A stretch of 5,725 nt of DNA, taken from assembly GCA_047637855.1 (NCBI GenBank), contig JBLJBF010000223.1:1-5725 (forward strand), in the 5' to 3' direction. Of the stretch, positions 1 through 5,673 are shown piece by piece. The position numbers were made by a program, and so were the translations under genes. Source of the DNA: Pseudoflavonifractor sp047637855. Its GTDB lineage: Bacteria; Bacillota; Clostridia; Oscillospirales; Oscillospiraceae. The notes under the pieces are model-generated. The model was not told the DNA's origin. It searched no databases and worked only from the letters and a program-made list of their open reading frames with translations. The first letter of the stretch is position 1; each line of letters starts with the position of its first letter.

Positions 1-1364
1 TGATGGACGGGGTCGGCAGTCTCCAGGGCATGGCTCACCACGGCGTGCCCCGCCTCGTGGTAGGCCGTGAGGCGGCGCTCCCGCTCGATGACCACCCGGC
101 TCTTCTTCTCGGGCCCTGCGATGACCTTAATGACGGCCTCGTGGAGGGCGGCCTGGGTGATGAACCGCTCGTCCCGCCGGGCGGCCAGAAGGGCCGCCTC
201 GTTCATCAGGTTCTCCAGGTCCGCGCCGGTAAACCCGCCGGTGGCCTTGGCCAGCTCCTTCAGGCTCACGTCCTCGGCCAGGGGCTTGTTGCGGGCGTGT
301 ATCTTCAGAATTTCCTCCCGGCCCCTGATGTCGGGCTGGCCCACGTAGACCTGCCGGTCGAACCGGCCGGGGCGGAGGAGGGCGGGGTCTAAAATGTCCT
401 GCCGGTTGGTGGCCGCCATGACGATGACCCCCTCGTTGGCGGCGAAGCCGTCCATCTCCACCAGGAGCTGGTTGAGGGTCTGCTCCCGCTCGTCATGCCC
501 GCCGCCCAGGCCGGTGCCGCGCTGGCGGCCCACAGCGTCGATCTCGTCGATGAAGACGATGGCGGGGGCGTTTTTCTTGGCCCGGTCAAAAAGGTCCCGC
601 ACCCGGCTGGCGCCCACGCCCACGTAGAGCTCCACAAAGTCGGAGCCGGAGATGGTGAGGAAGTGGACCCCCGCCTCGCCGGCCACGGCCCGGGCCAGCA
701 GGGTCTTGCCCGTGCCGGGAGGGCCTACCAGCAGAATGCCCTTGGGGATGCGGGCGCCCAGGGCGAGGAACCGGTTGGGGTCCCGGAGGAAGTCCACCAC
801 CTCCTGGAGCTCCTGTTTCTCCTCGTCGGCCCCGGCCACGTCGTTAAAGGTAACTTTCTTTCCGCTGTCCGCGGCGTTCTTGGTCCGGGCGCGGCCATAG
901 CGGCCCGCGCCCTTGTCGCCGCCTCCGCCGCCGCCCTCCGCGCCACCGCCCTGCCGCAGGAACACCACGTACCACAGCGCGCCAAAGACGGCAAAGATGG
1001 CCAGCCACGGCACCAGATCCCACCACCAGGGGGGATGGAAGGTGCCGTAGTCCACGCGGGAGATGATCCCGGCATTGTGCTGGCGGACGATGATCTCGTT
1101 AAAGGTGTTGTAGAAGGTGTCAAAGCTGTACAGCTCATGGGTGACGATGTAGGAGCCGTTGTACTTCTCCCGGAGGGTGAGTGTGAGCTTCTGCTCCCGC
1201 ACCTCCACCTCGCTGACCAGCTGCCGGTTGAAGAGGTCCAGCACGTCGGAGTAGATGATGCTCTTCCCCTCGTTGACGCCCTGGAGCAGATAGACGGTGG
1301 CCGCCAATATCACCGCGAGCATCCCGTAAAAGAACAGATCTCTCAGGCTGATCTTCCGTTTCAA
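1..1364 (-). CDS. ftsH: ATP-dependent zinc metalloprotease FtsH (3' end beyond window)
   Basis: Membrane-anchored AAA+ protease that unfolds and degrades membrane and short-lived cytosolic proteins as a hexamer. About 454 codons are visible. Transmembrane helix 1 lies at about residues 9-28, a small extracytoplasmic domain follows, and helix 2 is at about 117-137 (after a WWW). A Gly-rich linker (about 138-150) leads to the AAA+ module: Walker A GPPGTGKT (214-221), Walker B VFIDEID (270-276), and second region of homology from ATNR to RPGRFDR (318-337). The zinc-site HEAGH is at 436-440. The window ends soon after it, so the rest of the protease domain, including the third metal ligand, is not seen; family members are usually 600-700 residues. 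The start is TTG (1362-1364): an in-frame stop at 1380-1382 leaves no earlier start codon, and the next candidate, an ATG at codon 15, would cut into helix 1. It follows hpt, as in many Firmicutes, but with an unusually complex gap between them. Confidence 0.97.
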   Translation of the reverse strand, partial: MKRKISLRDLFFYGMLAVILAATVYLLQGVNEGKSIIYSDVLDLFNRQLVSEVEVREQKLTLTLREKYNGSYIVTHELYSFDTFYNTFNEIIVRQHNAGIISRVDYGTFHPPWWWDLVPWLAIFAVFGALWYVVFLRQGGGAEGGGGGGDKGAGRYGRARTKNAADSGKKVTFNDVAGADEEKQELQEVVDFLRDPNRFLALGARIPKGILLVGPPGTGKTLLARAVAGEAGVHFLTISGSDFVELYVGVGASRVRDLFDRAKKNAPAIVFIDEIDAVGRQRGTGLGGGHDEREQTLNQLLVEMDGFAANEGVIVMAATNRQDILDPALLRPGRFDRQVYVGQPDIRGREEILKIHARNKPLAEDVSLKELAKATGGFTGADLENLMNEAALLAARRDERFITQAALHEAVIKVIAGPEKKSRVVIERERRLTAYHEAGHAVVSHALETADPVH

Positions 1365-1375
1365 AGGCCTAACAA

Positions 1376-1380
1376 CTCCT
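1376..1380 (-). promoter_or_regulatory. Ribosome binding site for ftsH TTG start
   Basis: AGGAG on the minus strand lies 11 nt before the TTG start of ftsH. This spacing is longer than usual, and with the TTG start it suggests modest translation. It directly follows the small inverted repeat at 1380-1395, sharing one base with it. Confidence 0.6.
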
Positions 1381-1395
1381 TACGCCCCACCGTAA
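1380..1395 (-). repeat. Small inverted repeat abutting the ftsH ribosome binding site
   Basis: On the minus strand TTACG and CGTAA flank a GTGGGG loop, a 5-bp stem whose 3' arm runs into the AGGAG of ftsH. Folding could partly mask the Shine-Dalgarno, but a 5-bp stem is weak. Part of it (TTACGGTGGGGC) resembles a segment ahead of rplI (5442-5454). Confidence 0.35.
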
Positions 1396-1437
1396 AAACG
1401 CCGGGCTTTCAAATGACGCGCCTGGGGGACGACGGTC

Positions 1438-1508
1438 TCACTCCCCGCTGTAGACGCTGGGTTTCAGCACGCCGATATAGGGCAGGTTTCTGTATTTCTC
1501 CGCGTAGT
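1438..1508 (-). pseudogene. Orphan second copy of the hpt 3' end
   Basis: On the minus strand this reads, in frame, the end of a second Hpt protein: YAEKYRNLPYIGVLKPSV followed by YSGE and a TGA stop (1438-1440). Positions 1441-1508 align without gaps to 1632-1699 of the intact hpt, offset 191 bp, with 60 of 68 identical. Seven of the eight differences are at third codon positions; the other is a first-position change that, with one of those, turns Val into Leu. That pattern indicates the copy diverged while under protein-level selection, so it is not a recent duplication of the neighbouring tail. An in-frame stop lies just upstream (1522-1524), and no start codon or ribosome binding site serves it, so it is a non-coding remnant. 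Upstream similarity ends abruptly at the foot of the 1510-1539 hairpin. Confidence 0.85.
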
Positions 1509-1509
1509 T

Positions 1510-1560
1510 CCCAAGTAAGGCTCAAGAGCCTTACTTGGGGCCCTTTCCCTTTATTTTATC
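1510..1560 (+). terminator. Terminator-like hairpin in the hpt-ftsH spacer, plus-strand orientation
   Basis: A perfect 13-bp stem (1510-1522 with 1527-1539) closes a CAAG loop. On the plus strand it is followed by GGCCC and a T-rich stretch (1544-1560), resembling a rho-independent terminator for antisense transcription. The T-tract is offset and interrupted by C and A, so efficiency is uncertain. On the minus strand, the direction of all genes here, no T-tract follows the stem. No plus-strand gene is present upstream for it to terminate. Confidence 0.5.
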
Positions 1561-1587
1561 GTCCGCCAAAAATAAATTTCGGCGGAC
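1561..1587. repeat. Second hairpin of the hpt-ftsH spacer
   Basis: GTCCGCC (1561-1567) pairs with GGCGGAC (1581-1587). After one mismatch, three further A-T pairs extend the stem around an AT-rich loop. No T-tract follows on the minus strand, so it does not look like the hpt terminator. It occupies the same relative place as the 5611-5637 hairpin in the gdpP spacer. Confidence 0.6.
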
Positions 1588-1605
1588 TCCACCGCACCCG
1601 CGGCG

Positions 1606-1619
1606 GGCCTGGACTACGC
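1606..1619 (+). repeat. 14-bp inverted copy of an internal hpt segment
   Basis: GGCCTGGACTACGC on the plus strand is the exact reverse complement of 1693-1706 inside hpt (codons for GLDYA). It sits 9 nt beyond the hpt stop codon. Its outer half, ACTACGC, is also inverted relative to 1502-1508, where the orphan hpt tail begins, so the spacer is bounded by 7-bp inverted repeats. A 14-bp exact match within about 200 bp is unlikely by chance. Confidence 0.7.
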
Positions 1620-1628
1620 TGGCGTCTG

Positions 1629-2186
1629 CTATTCTCCGCTGTAGACGCTGGGCTTCAGCACGCCAATATAGGGTACGTTCCTGTACTTCTCCGCGTAGTC
1701 CAGGCCGTAGCCCACCACGAACTCGTCGGGGATGGTAAAGCCCACGTAGTCCACCCGCACCTCCTTGATGCGGCGGGAGGGCTTGTCCAGCAGGGTACAC
1801 AGCCGGATGGAGGCGGGTCTGCGGGCGCCCAGCAGCTCCAGAAGATAGGAGAGGGTGTTGCCCGAGTCCAGGATGTCCTCCACCACCAGGATATCCTTCC
1901 CCTCAATGTCGTCGGAGAGGTCCTTGATAATACGCACCTGGCCCGAGGAGCTGGTGCCCGACCCATAGGAGGAGATGGCCATAAAGTCCACCGTACAGGC
2001 CAGGTCCAGCTTCCGGGTCAGGTCGGCCATGAACATATAGGAACCCCGCAGCACCGAGATCAGAATGGGCTCTTTCCCCGCGTAATCCTTTGTGATCTCT
2101 TCTCCCAGGGCGTCGATCCGCGCCCGGATCGTCTCCTCGTCAAAAAGTATCTTCGCCATATCTTTGTCCAGCAGAGCCATGTTCAT
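1629..2186 (-). CDS. hpt: Hypoxanthine phosphoribosyltransferase
   Basis: Cytosolic purine-salvage enzyme that joins hypoxanthine (often also guanine) to PRPP, giving IMP or GMP and pyrophosphate. The 185 residues match the usual bacterial length. Visible motifs are LRGS (46-49, pyrophosphate loop), the flexible-loop SSYGSGTSSSG (72-82), the PRPP-binding VVEDILDSGNT (101-111), LLDKPSRR (132-139) with the purine-contacting lysine, and the C-terminal VGFTIPDEFVVGYGLDYAE segment typical of the family. The ATG overlaps the tilS TGA by 4 bp (ATGA), suggesting translational coupling. A second ATG at 2178-2180 lies 9 nt after AAGGA and could be the real start, giving 183 residues; the first ATG is 8 nt after GGGAG. 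The stop is TAG (1629-1631). Its final codons have a diverged second copy downstream. Confidence 0.97.
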   Translation of the reverse strand: MNMALLDKDMAKILFDEETIRARIDALGEEITKDYAGKEPILISVLRGSYMFMADLTRKLDLACTVDFMAISSYGSGTSSSGQVRIIKDLSDDIEGKDILVVEDILDSGNTLSYLLELLGARRPASIRLCTLLDKPSRRIKEVRVDYVGFTIPDEFVVGYGLDYAEKYRNVPYIGVLKPSVYSGE

Positions 2187-3493
2187 CCGTCCTTCTCCCT
2201 ATTTCTTGTGCAGATAATTTCTATCTCCCCATACGCGGGGTGCGCGCTGTTCCCGCCAAAGCCGGCCACCGCGAGCACGCCGCGCCCGTCGGCCACCATG
2301 GGAATGCGTTCCCGCTCCCGCCGGGGGACCTTCTCGTCGATGAAGAGCTTTTTGATGGTTTTGCTCCCCCGCTTGGGAAGGGTGAGCTCGTCCCCCTGCC
2401 GCCGGGACCGGGCCACCAGGCCGGGGGGCGGGACGCCGTTCAGAATGACGGTCCAGTCGGTGCCGGGGATGGGGTTTTCCCCCGCCCGGAGGGGCACCGG
2501 CTCGAAGGGCCCGGGCGCGTCCTGCTGGGTGGTGAGAAGCAGCTCCCGGTATACCCGCTGCGCCAGCAGATTGTTGGGAAGAAAGGCGACCGCCGACGGG
2601 TCCTCCCCGCGGCAGAGGTCCACAATGGCGTTGAGATGGGCGGCGGAATAATCGACACTCCCGTCCCCCATCATCTCCAGCAGCCGCCGGGCGGCCCTGG
2701 GTGCCACCGCGTTGGGGGCCTCGGCGATGAAGCGGGCCTCGATGACAATATTGTCCTCGGCCCAGCGGGCGTTCTGGCAGATGGCGGCGGCCTGGGCATT
2801 TAAAAAATCGTTGTCGGCGCGCAGGTAACGGGCCGTGTCCGACAGGGCCTCGGTCAGCCGGGGATTCAGCTCCCGCAGGAGGGGCATGACGGTGTGCCGC
2901 AGCCGGTTGCGGGTGTAGGCCGCGTCGGCGTTGCTGCTGTCCTCCACGTAGGGGAGAGCATGCTCGGCGGCATACGCCTCGATCTGCGCGCGGGTGACGG
3001 TGAGCAAGGGACGCACCAGCTCCCCCCGCCGCGGGGTGATGCCGGTGAGACCCTGGAGTCCCGTGCCCCGGACCAGATGGAGCAGGAGGGTCTCGGCGTT
3101 GTCGTCGGCGTTGTGGGCGGTGGCGATGCGGTCACAGCACAGCTCCTCAGCCGCCGCGCGGAGAAAGGCGTAGCGCATCCGCCGGGCGGTCTCCTCCACG
3201 CCCCGGCCAAGCCGCCCGGCCTCTTCCGCCACGTCGCCCGCGCCCACCAGGAGCGCCACGCCGTGCTCGGCGCACCAGGCGCGGACAAAGTTCTCATCCC
3301 GGTCGGACTCCGCCCCGCGCAGACAGTGGTTATAGTGGGCGGCGGCCACGGTAAACCCGCCCTCCTCCGCGAGGGAGAGCAGAAGGTGCGCAAGACTCAT
3401 GGAGTCTATCCCGCCGGACAGGGCGCAGAGCACCCGGCCGCCGGAGGGGAGCATGTCGTATTCCCTTGTCAGGTCCCTGACGGCTTGCAGCAT
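2183..3493 (-). CDS. tilS: tRNA(Ile)-lysidine synthetase
   Basis: Cytosolic enzyme that uses ATP and lysine to convert the wobble C34 of the CAU-anticodon isoleucine tRNA into lysidine, switching decoding from AUG to AUA; normally essential. The 436 residues fit the long, multi-domain form. The N-terminal PP-loop ATPase shows SGGIDS (26-31), the family motif HNADDNAET (127-135) followed by LLHLVRGTG, VEDSSN (183-188) and RNRLRH (195-200). The C-terminal substrate-binding domain has GDELTLPKRGSKTIKKLF (367-384) and a basic PRRERERIP stretch. The ATG start (3491-3493) has a strong AGGAGG at 3499-3504, 5 nt upstream. It lies 67 bp after dnaB and overlaps hpt by 4 bp; tilS-hpt-ftsH is a conserved order in Firmicutes. 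Confidence 0.97.
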   Translation of the reverse strand: MLQAVRDLTREYDMLPSGGRVLCALSGGIDSMSLAHLLLSLAEEGGFTVAAAHYNHCLRGAESDRDENFVRAWCAEHGVALLVGAGDVAEEAGRLGRGVEETARRMRYAFLRAAAEELCCDRIATAHNADDNAETLLLHLVRGTGLQGLTGITPRRGELVRPLLTVTRAQIEAYAAEHALPYVEDSSNADAAYTRNRLRHTVMPLLRELNPRLTEALSDTARYLRADNDFLNAQAAAICQNARWAEDNIVIEARFIAEAPNAVAPRAARRLLEMMGDGSVDYSAAHLNAIVDLCRGEDPSAVAFLPNNLLAQRVYRELLLTTQQDAPGPFEPVPLRAGENPIPGTDWTVILNGVPPPGLVARSRRQGDELTLPKRGSKTIKKLFIDEKVPRRERERIPMVADGRGVLAVAGFGGNSAHPAYGEIEIICTRNREKDG

Positions 3494-3498
3494 GGCGT

Positions 3499-3504
3499 CC
3501 TCCT
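3499..3504 (-). promoter_or_regulatory. Ribosome binding site of tilS
   Basis: A perfect AGGAGG on the minus strand, 5 nt before the tilS ATG, is the strongest Shine-Dalgarno in the window. It supports the chosen start over an out-of-frame upstream ATG near 3534. Confidence 0.8.
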
Positions 3505-3560
3505 GGTCTGCGCGGGCAAACGCATTTCTTTGTCATATCCCCCCGGGCGGGCCGCTTTCC

Positions 3561-4916
3561 CTACGGCTCCGAATACCGGGTCTCAATGTTTGTAAAGGTA
3601 GTGTACTCGGGGATCCACTGGAGGTAGACGGTGCCAGTCTCGCCGTGGCGGTTCTTGGCGATGATGCACTCGGCCTGCCGGGCCTCCTCGGCCATGTCCT
3701 TGTCGTAGTAGTCCTCCCGATAGAGGAACATGACGATGTCGGCATCCTGCTCGATGGCGCCCGACTCGCGCAGATCAGAGAGCATGGGCCGCTTGTCGGC
3801 CCGGCTCTCGTTGGCGCGGGAGAGCTGGGACAGGCAGAGCACCGGCACCCGCAGCTCCTTGGCCATGATTTTCAGGGCGCGGGAGATGTCGCTGACCACC
3901 TGCTGCCGGTTGTCGCCGCTCCGGCCGGGGCCGCCCGCCGACTGCATGAGCTGGAGGTAGTCGATCACCACCAGCCCCAGATCGTCCACCCGGCGGCACT
4001 TGGCCTTCATGTCGGCCACCGAGAGAGAGGGGTTGTCGTCAATGAGAATCTGGGTCTTGTACAGGGCCTCGGAGGCCAGGGAGATCTTGTACCAGTCGTC
4101 CTCGCTGAGCCGACCCGTGACCAGCTTTTTGTTGTCCACAAAGCTCTCCCCGGAGATCAGGCGCATGGCCAGCTGCTCCCGGCTCATTTCCAGGGAAAAA
4201 AACACCACGCTCTTGCCCGAGGCCTTGCCCACGTGGAGCAGGACGTTCAGCGCGAAGGAGGTCTTGCCCATGCCGGGCCGGGCGGCCAGCAAAATGAGGT
4301 CGGAGTTGTTCAGGCCCGAGATGGCCCGGTCCACATCCCCCAGGCCGGTGGACAGGCCGGGGATGCCCGAGTCCTGGGCGGCCCGCTCGTTGAGCAGCTC
4401 GTACACATTCTGGATAACGCTGGAGATATGCTCCAGCCCCTGGGCCGAGCGGCCCTGACGGATGGCGTAGATGCGCTGTTCGGCGGCCTCCAGCGCCTCC
4501 TGGGCGGTGCCCGTGCCCTCCTGGATCATGGCGGTGAGCTCTCCCGCCGTCTCGGCGATGCGGCGGAGGAGGGCCTTGTCCTTGACGATGGCGGCGTATT
4601 CCTTCACATTGGCTGCCGTGGGGGTGATGTCCATGAGCTGGAGGATATAGCTGCGGGAGGTGTTTTCGTCGTACACGCCCCGCTGGCGCATCTGCTCCAG
4701 AACGGTCACCGGGTCGATGGTGAGGGCAAAGTTGAACATGGAGTGGATCGTCTCGTAGATCTCCCGGTTCTGACGGAGATAGAAATCCTCGATGTGCAGG
4801 GCCTCGACCACCTCGGGCACGCAGCGCGCGTCGATGAGCATGCTCCCCAGAACCGCCTGCTCGGCCTCCACGCTATGGGGCATCTGCCGGGATAAGAGCT
4901 CGTCCAACTTCCTCAC
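3561..4916 (-). CDS. dnaB: Replicative DNA helicase DnaB
   Basis: Hexameric ATP-driven 5'-3' helicase that unwinds DNA at the replication fork and recruits primase (called dnaC in Bacillus subtilis). The 451 residues match the family. The N-terminal DnaB domain begins near PHSVEAEQAVLGSML (13-27), and a linker to about 170 leads into the RecA-like C-terminal domain. That domain has Walker A ARPGMGKT (212-219, Lys218), Walker B LVVIDYLQL (315-323, Asp319), LSQLSR (362-367), SGAIEQDAD (385-393) and KNRHGETG (421-428) carrying the arginine finger. No intein or insertion interrupts it. The longest reading starts at GTG (4914-4916), where upstream Shine-Dalgarno signal is weak. A TTG at 4905-4907 lies 8 nt after AGAGG and gives the common N-terminus MDELL, so it may be the true start. 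It follows rplI by 38 bp. Confidence 0.97.
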   Translation of the reverse strand: MRKLDELLSRQMPHSVEAEQAVLGSMLIDARCVPEVVEALHIEDFYLRQNREIYETIHSMFNFALTIDPVTVLEQMRQRGVYDENTSRSYILQLMDITPTAANVKEYAAIVKDKALLRRIAETAGELTAMIQEGTGTAQEALEAAEQRIYAIRQGRSAQGLEHISSVIQNVYELLNERAAQDSGIPGLSTGLGDVDRAISGLNNSDLILLAARPGMGKTSFALNVLLHVGKASGKSVVFFSLEMSREQLAMRLISGESFVDNKKLVTGRLSEDDWYKISLASEALYKTQILIDDNPSLSVADMKAKCRRVDDLGLVVIDYLQLMQSAGGPGRSGDNRQQVVSDISRALKIMAKELRVPVLCLSQLSRANESRADKRPMLSDLRESGAIEQDADIVMFLYREDYYDKDMAEEARQAECIIAKNRHGETGTVYLQWIPEYTTFTNIETRYSEP

Positions 4917-4954
4917 CTCTCACGGTTTGCTCGGCGGGGCAGAACCCCGACCGC

Positions 4955-5404
4955 TTACTTGCCCTCGGCGACCACCACATACAGCGTGCCGCTGACCTCA
5001 TACCCCAGCTTGACCTTCAGCTCGTAGGTGCCAAAGCTCTTGATGGGCTCGTCCTGAATGATCTTGGACTTGGCCACATCGATGCCGTGCTGGGCCTTAA
5101 GCCCGTCGGCGATCTCCTTGCTGGTGACGGCGCCAAAGAGCCTGCCGCCGGCACCCGCCTTGGCGTGGAGCTTGACCACGCTGTCCTTGAGGCGGGCGGC
5201 CACGGCCTCGGCCTCGGCCTTCTCGGCCGCGGCCTGGGCGGCCACGGCCTTGTCGTGCATCTTCATCTTGTTGATGTTGTCGTTCGTGGCCTCCACCGCC
5301 AGCTTGCGGGGTAGAAGAAAGTTGCGGGCATACCCGTCGCTGGCCTCAATCATCTGGCCCTTTTTGCCCTGACCCTTCACGTCCTGCTGTAAGATTACCT
5401 TCAT
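4955..5404 (-). CDS. rplI: 50S ribosomal protein L9
   Basis: Component of the large ribosomal subunit that binds 23S rRNA near the base of the L1 stalk and affects frame maintenance. The 149 residues match the family. The N-terminal rRNA-binding domain contains GQGKKGQ (11-17) and the signature DGYARNFLLPRKLA (23-36). An Ala/Lys/Glu-rich connecting helix covers about 40-75, and the C-terminal domain has GRLFGAVTSKEIA (87-99). The ATG (5402-5404) has AAAGGA 8 nt upstream (5413-5418). The gdpP-rplI-dnaB order is common in Firmicutes. Its leader contains a hairpin just before the Shine-Dalgarno and, further upstream, the duplicated gdpP tail. Confidence 0.97.
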   Translation of the reverse strand: MKVILQQDVKGQGKKGQMIEASDGYARNFLLPRKLAVEATNDNINKMKMHDKAVAAQAAAEKAEAEAVAARLKDSVVKLHAKAGAGGRLFGAVTSKEIADGLKAQHGIDVAKSKIIQDEPIKSFGTYELKVKLGYEVSGTLYVVVAEGK

Positions 5405-5423
5405 AAAAATCGTCCTTTCTCCC

Positions 5424-5449
5424 GGGCCGATGAGGACATCGGCCCCTAC
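5424..5449 (-). repeat. GTAG-plus-hairpin unit A in the rplI leader
   Basis: On the minus strand GTA precedes a perfect 9-bp stem, GGGCCGATG (5437-5445) with CATCGGCCC (5424-5432), around a TCCT tetraloop; one further G lies between GTA and the stem. The stem ends 5 nt before the AAAGGA of rplI, so it could influence ribosome access or mRNA stability. The GTAGGGGC start recurs at 5666-5673, and both units have the plan GTAG, then GGGC...GCCC. I suspect a dispersed palindromic repeat family but cannot confirm it within one window. Confidence 0.6.
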
Positions 5450-5462
5450 CGTAATCGTAAAA

Positions 5463-5518
5463 TTACTCGTCCTCTAAATACTGGTCGATGGCCCGGATAA
5501 GCGCCCGGCTCACCTCGT
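5463..5518 (-). pseudogene. Orphan second copy of the gdpP 3' end
   Basis: On the minus strand this reads VSRALIRAIDQYLEDE followed by TAA (5463-5465). Positions 5464-5518 are identical to 5671-5725 over 55 bp, offset 207 bp; the window ends inside the second copy, so the repeat may be longer. The open frame continues to a stop at 5628-5630, and its segment ERNAATAGAQVPGTLDEV resembles the region after the GGGGH motif in DHH/DHHA1 phosphodiesterases. The duplicated part could therefore extend to about 5567, but this is inference. No start codon or ribosome binding site serves this tail. It ends 58 bp before the rplI start. Confidence 0.8.
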
Positions 5519-5563
5519 CCAGCGTCCCCGGCACCTGGGCTCCCGCGGTGGCGGCGTTGCGTT

Positions 5564-5605
5564 CCCCGGCGGGCCTGTCGGCCTGCCGGGGGCCCCTTTT
5601 CTTTT
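5564..5605 (+). terminator. Terminator-like hairpin in the gdpP-rplI spacer, plus-strand orientation
   Basis: A 12-bp stem (5564-5575 with 5580-5591) closes a TGTC loop. One pair is a G-U wobble only when read on the plus strand; on the minus strand it becomes a C-A mismatch. GCCCC and TTTTCTTTT (5597-5605) follow on the plus strand. The layout matches the 1510-1560 element in the hpt spacer. No plus-strand gene lies upstream. Confidence 0.55.
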
Positions 5606-5610
5606 CAACC

Positions 5611-5637
5611 GCCGGGGTGAAGTGAATTCACCCCGGC
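5611..5637. repeat. Perfect 11-bp hairpin in the gdpP-rplI spacer
   Basis: GCCGGGGTGAA (5611-5621) pairs with TTCACCCCGGC (5627-5637) around a 5-nt loop. Neither strand has a T-tract directly after it, so it is not a classical terminator. On the minus strand it lies between the gdpP stop codon and the purine-rich tract. Confidence 0.7.
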
Positions 5638-5639
5638 TG

Positions 5640-5656
5640 CGCGCCCCCTGGGCGCG
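5640..5656. repeat. GC-rich 7-bp hairpin
   Basis: CGCGCCC (5640-5646) pairs with GGGCGCG (5650-5656) with a 3-nt loop. It competes for bases with unit B (5650-5673), so the two folds are alternatives. Confidence 0.45.
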
Positions 5657-5673
5657 TTCCGCGACGCCCCTAC
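5650..5673 (-). repeat. GTAG-plus-hairpin unit B overlapping the gdpP stop codon
   Basis: On the minus strand GTAG is followed by a short stem, GGGCGT with GCGCCC (one G-U pair). The TAG of the gdpP end (5670-5672) is the TAG of GTAGGGGC. The other copy of the same tail ends in TAA, so arrival of this unit may have replaced the original stop; that is inference. Confidence 0.45.

Noticed and set aside
1365..1437. Sigma-70 promoter for ftsH
   Set aside because: A TTGAAA is present, but no -10 hexamer resembling TATAAT sits at 16-18 bp from it.
1438..1706. Diversity-generating retroelement template/variable repeat pair
   Set aside because: Differences between the hpt tails are mainly third-position transitions in both directions, not adenine-specific substitutions, and no reverse transcriptase is present.
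495..2651. Long plus-strand open frame of 718 codons
   Set aside because: It lies antisense to ftsH, hpt and tilS, crosses both genes and gaps, and its low-complexity Gly/Ala/Val/Leu/His translation shows no recognisable domain. Long antisense frames are expected in GC-rich DNA.
3494..3560. Terminator or tail duplication between dnaB and tilS
   Set aside because: Only a weak C/G-rich 4-bp stem exists with no T-tract, and no second copy of the dnaB end is present.
3399..4895. Plus-strand open frame of 498 codons opposite dnaB
   Set aside because: The opposite strand is an unmistakable, full-length DnaB; the antisense product is compositionally biased with no motif.
4935..4949. Hairpin between rplI and dnaB
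   Set aside because: A 5-bp stem (CGGGG/CCCCG) with a 5-nt loop and no T-tract is too weak to call a terminator in GC-rich DNA.
5592..5610. Slippery A/G tract as a programmed frameshift site
   Set aside because: The AAAAGAAAAGGGG tract on the minus strand lies after the gdpP stop codon, and the upstream hairpin is on the wrong side for a frameshift stimulator.
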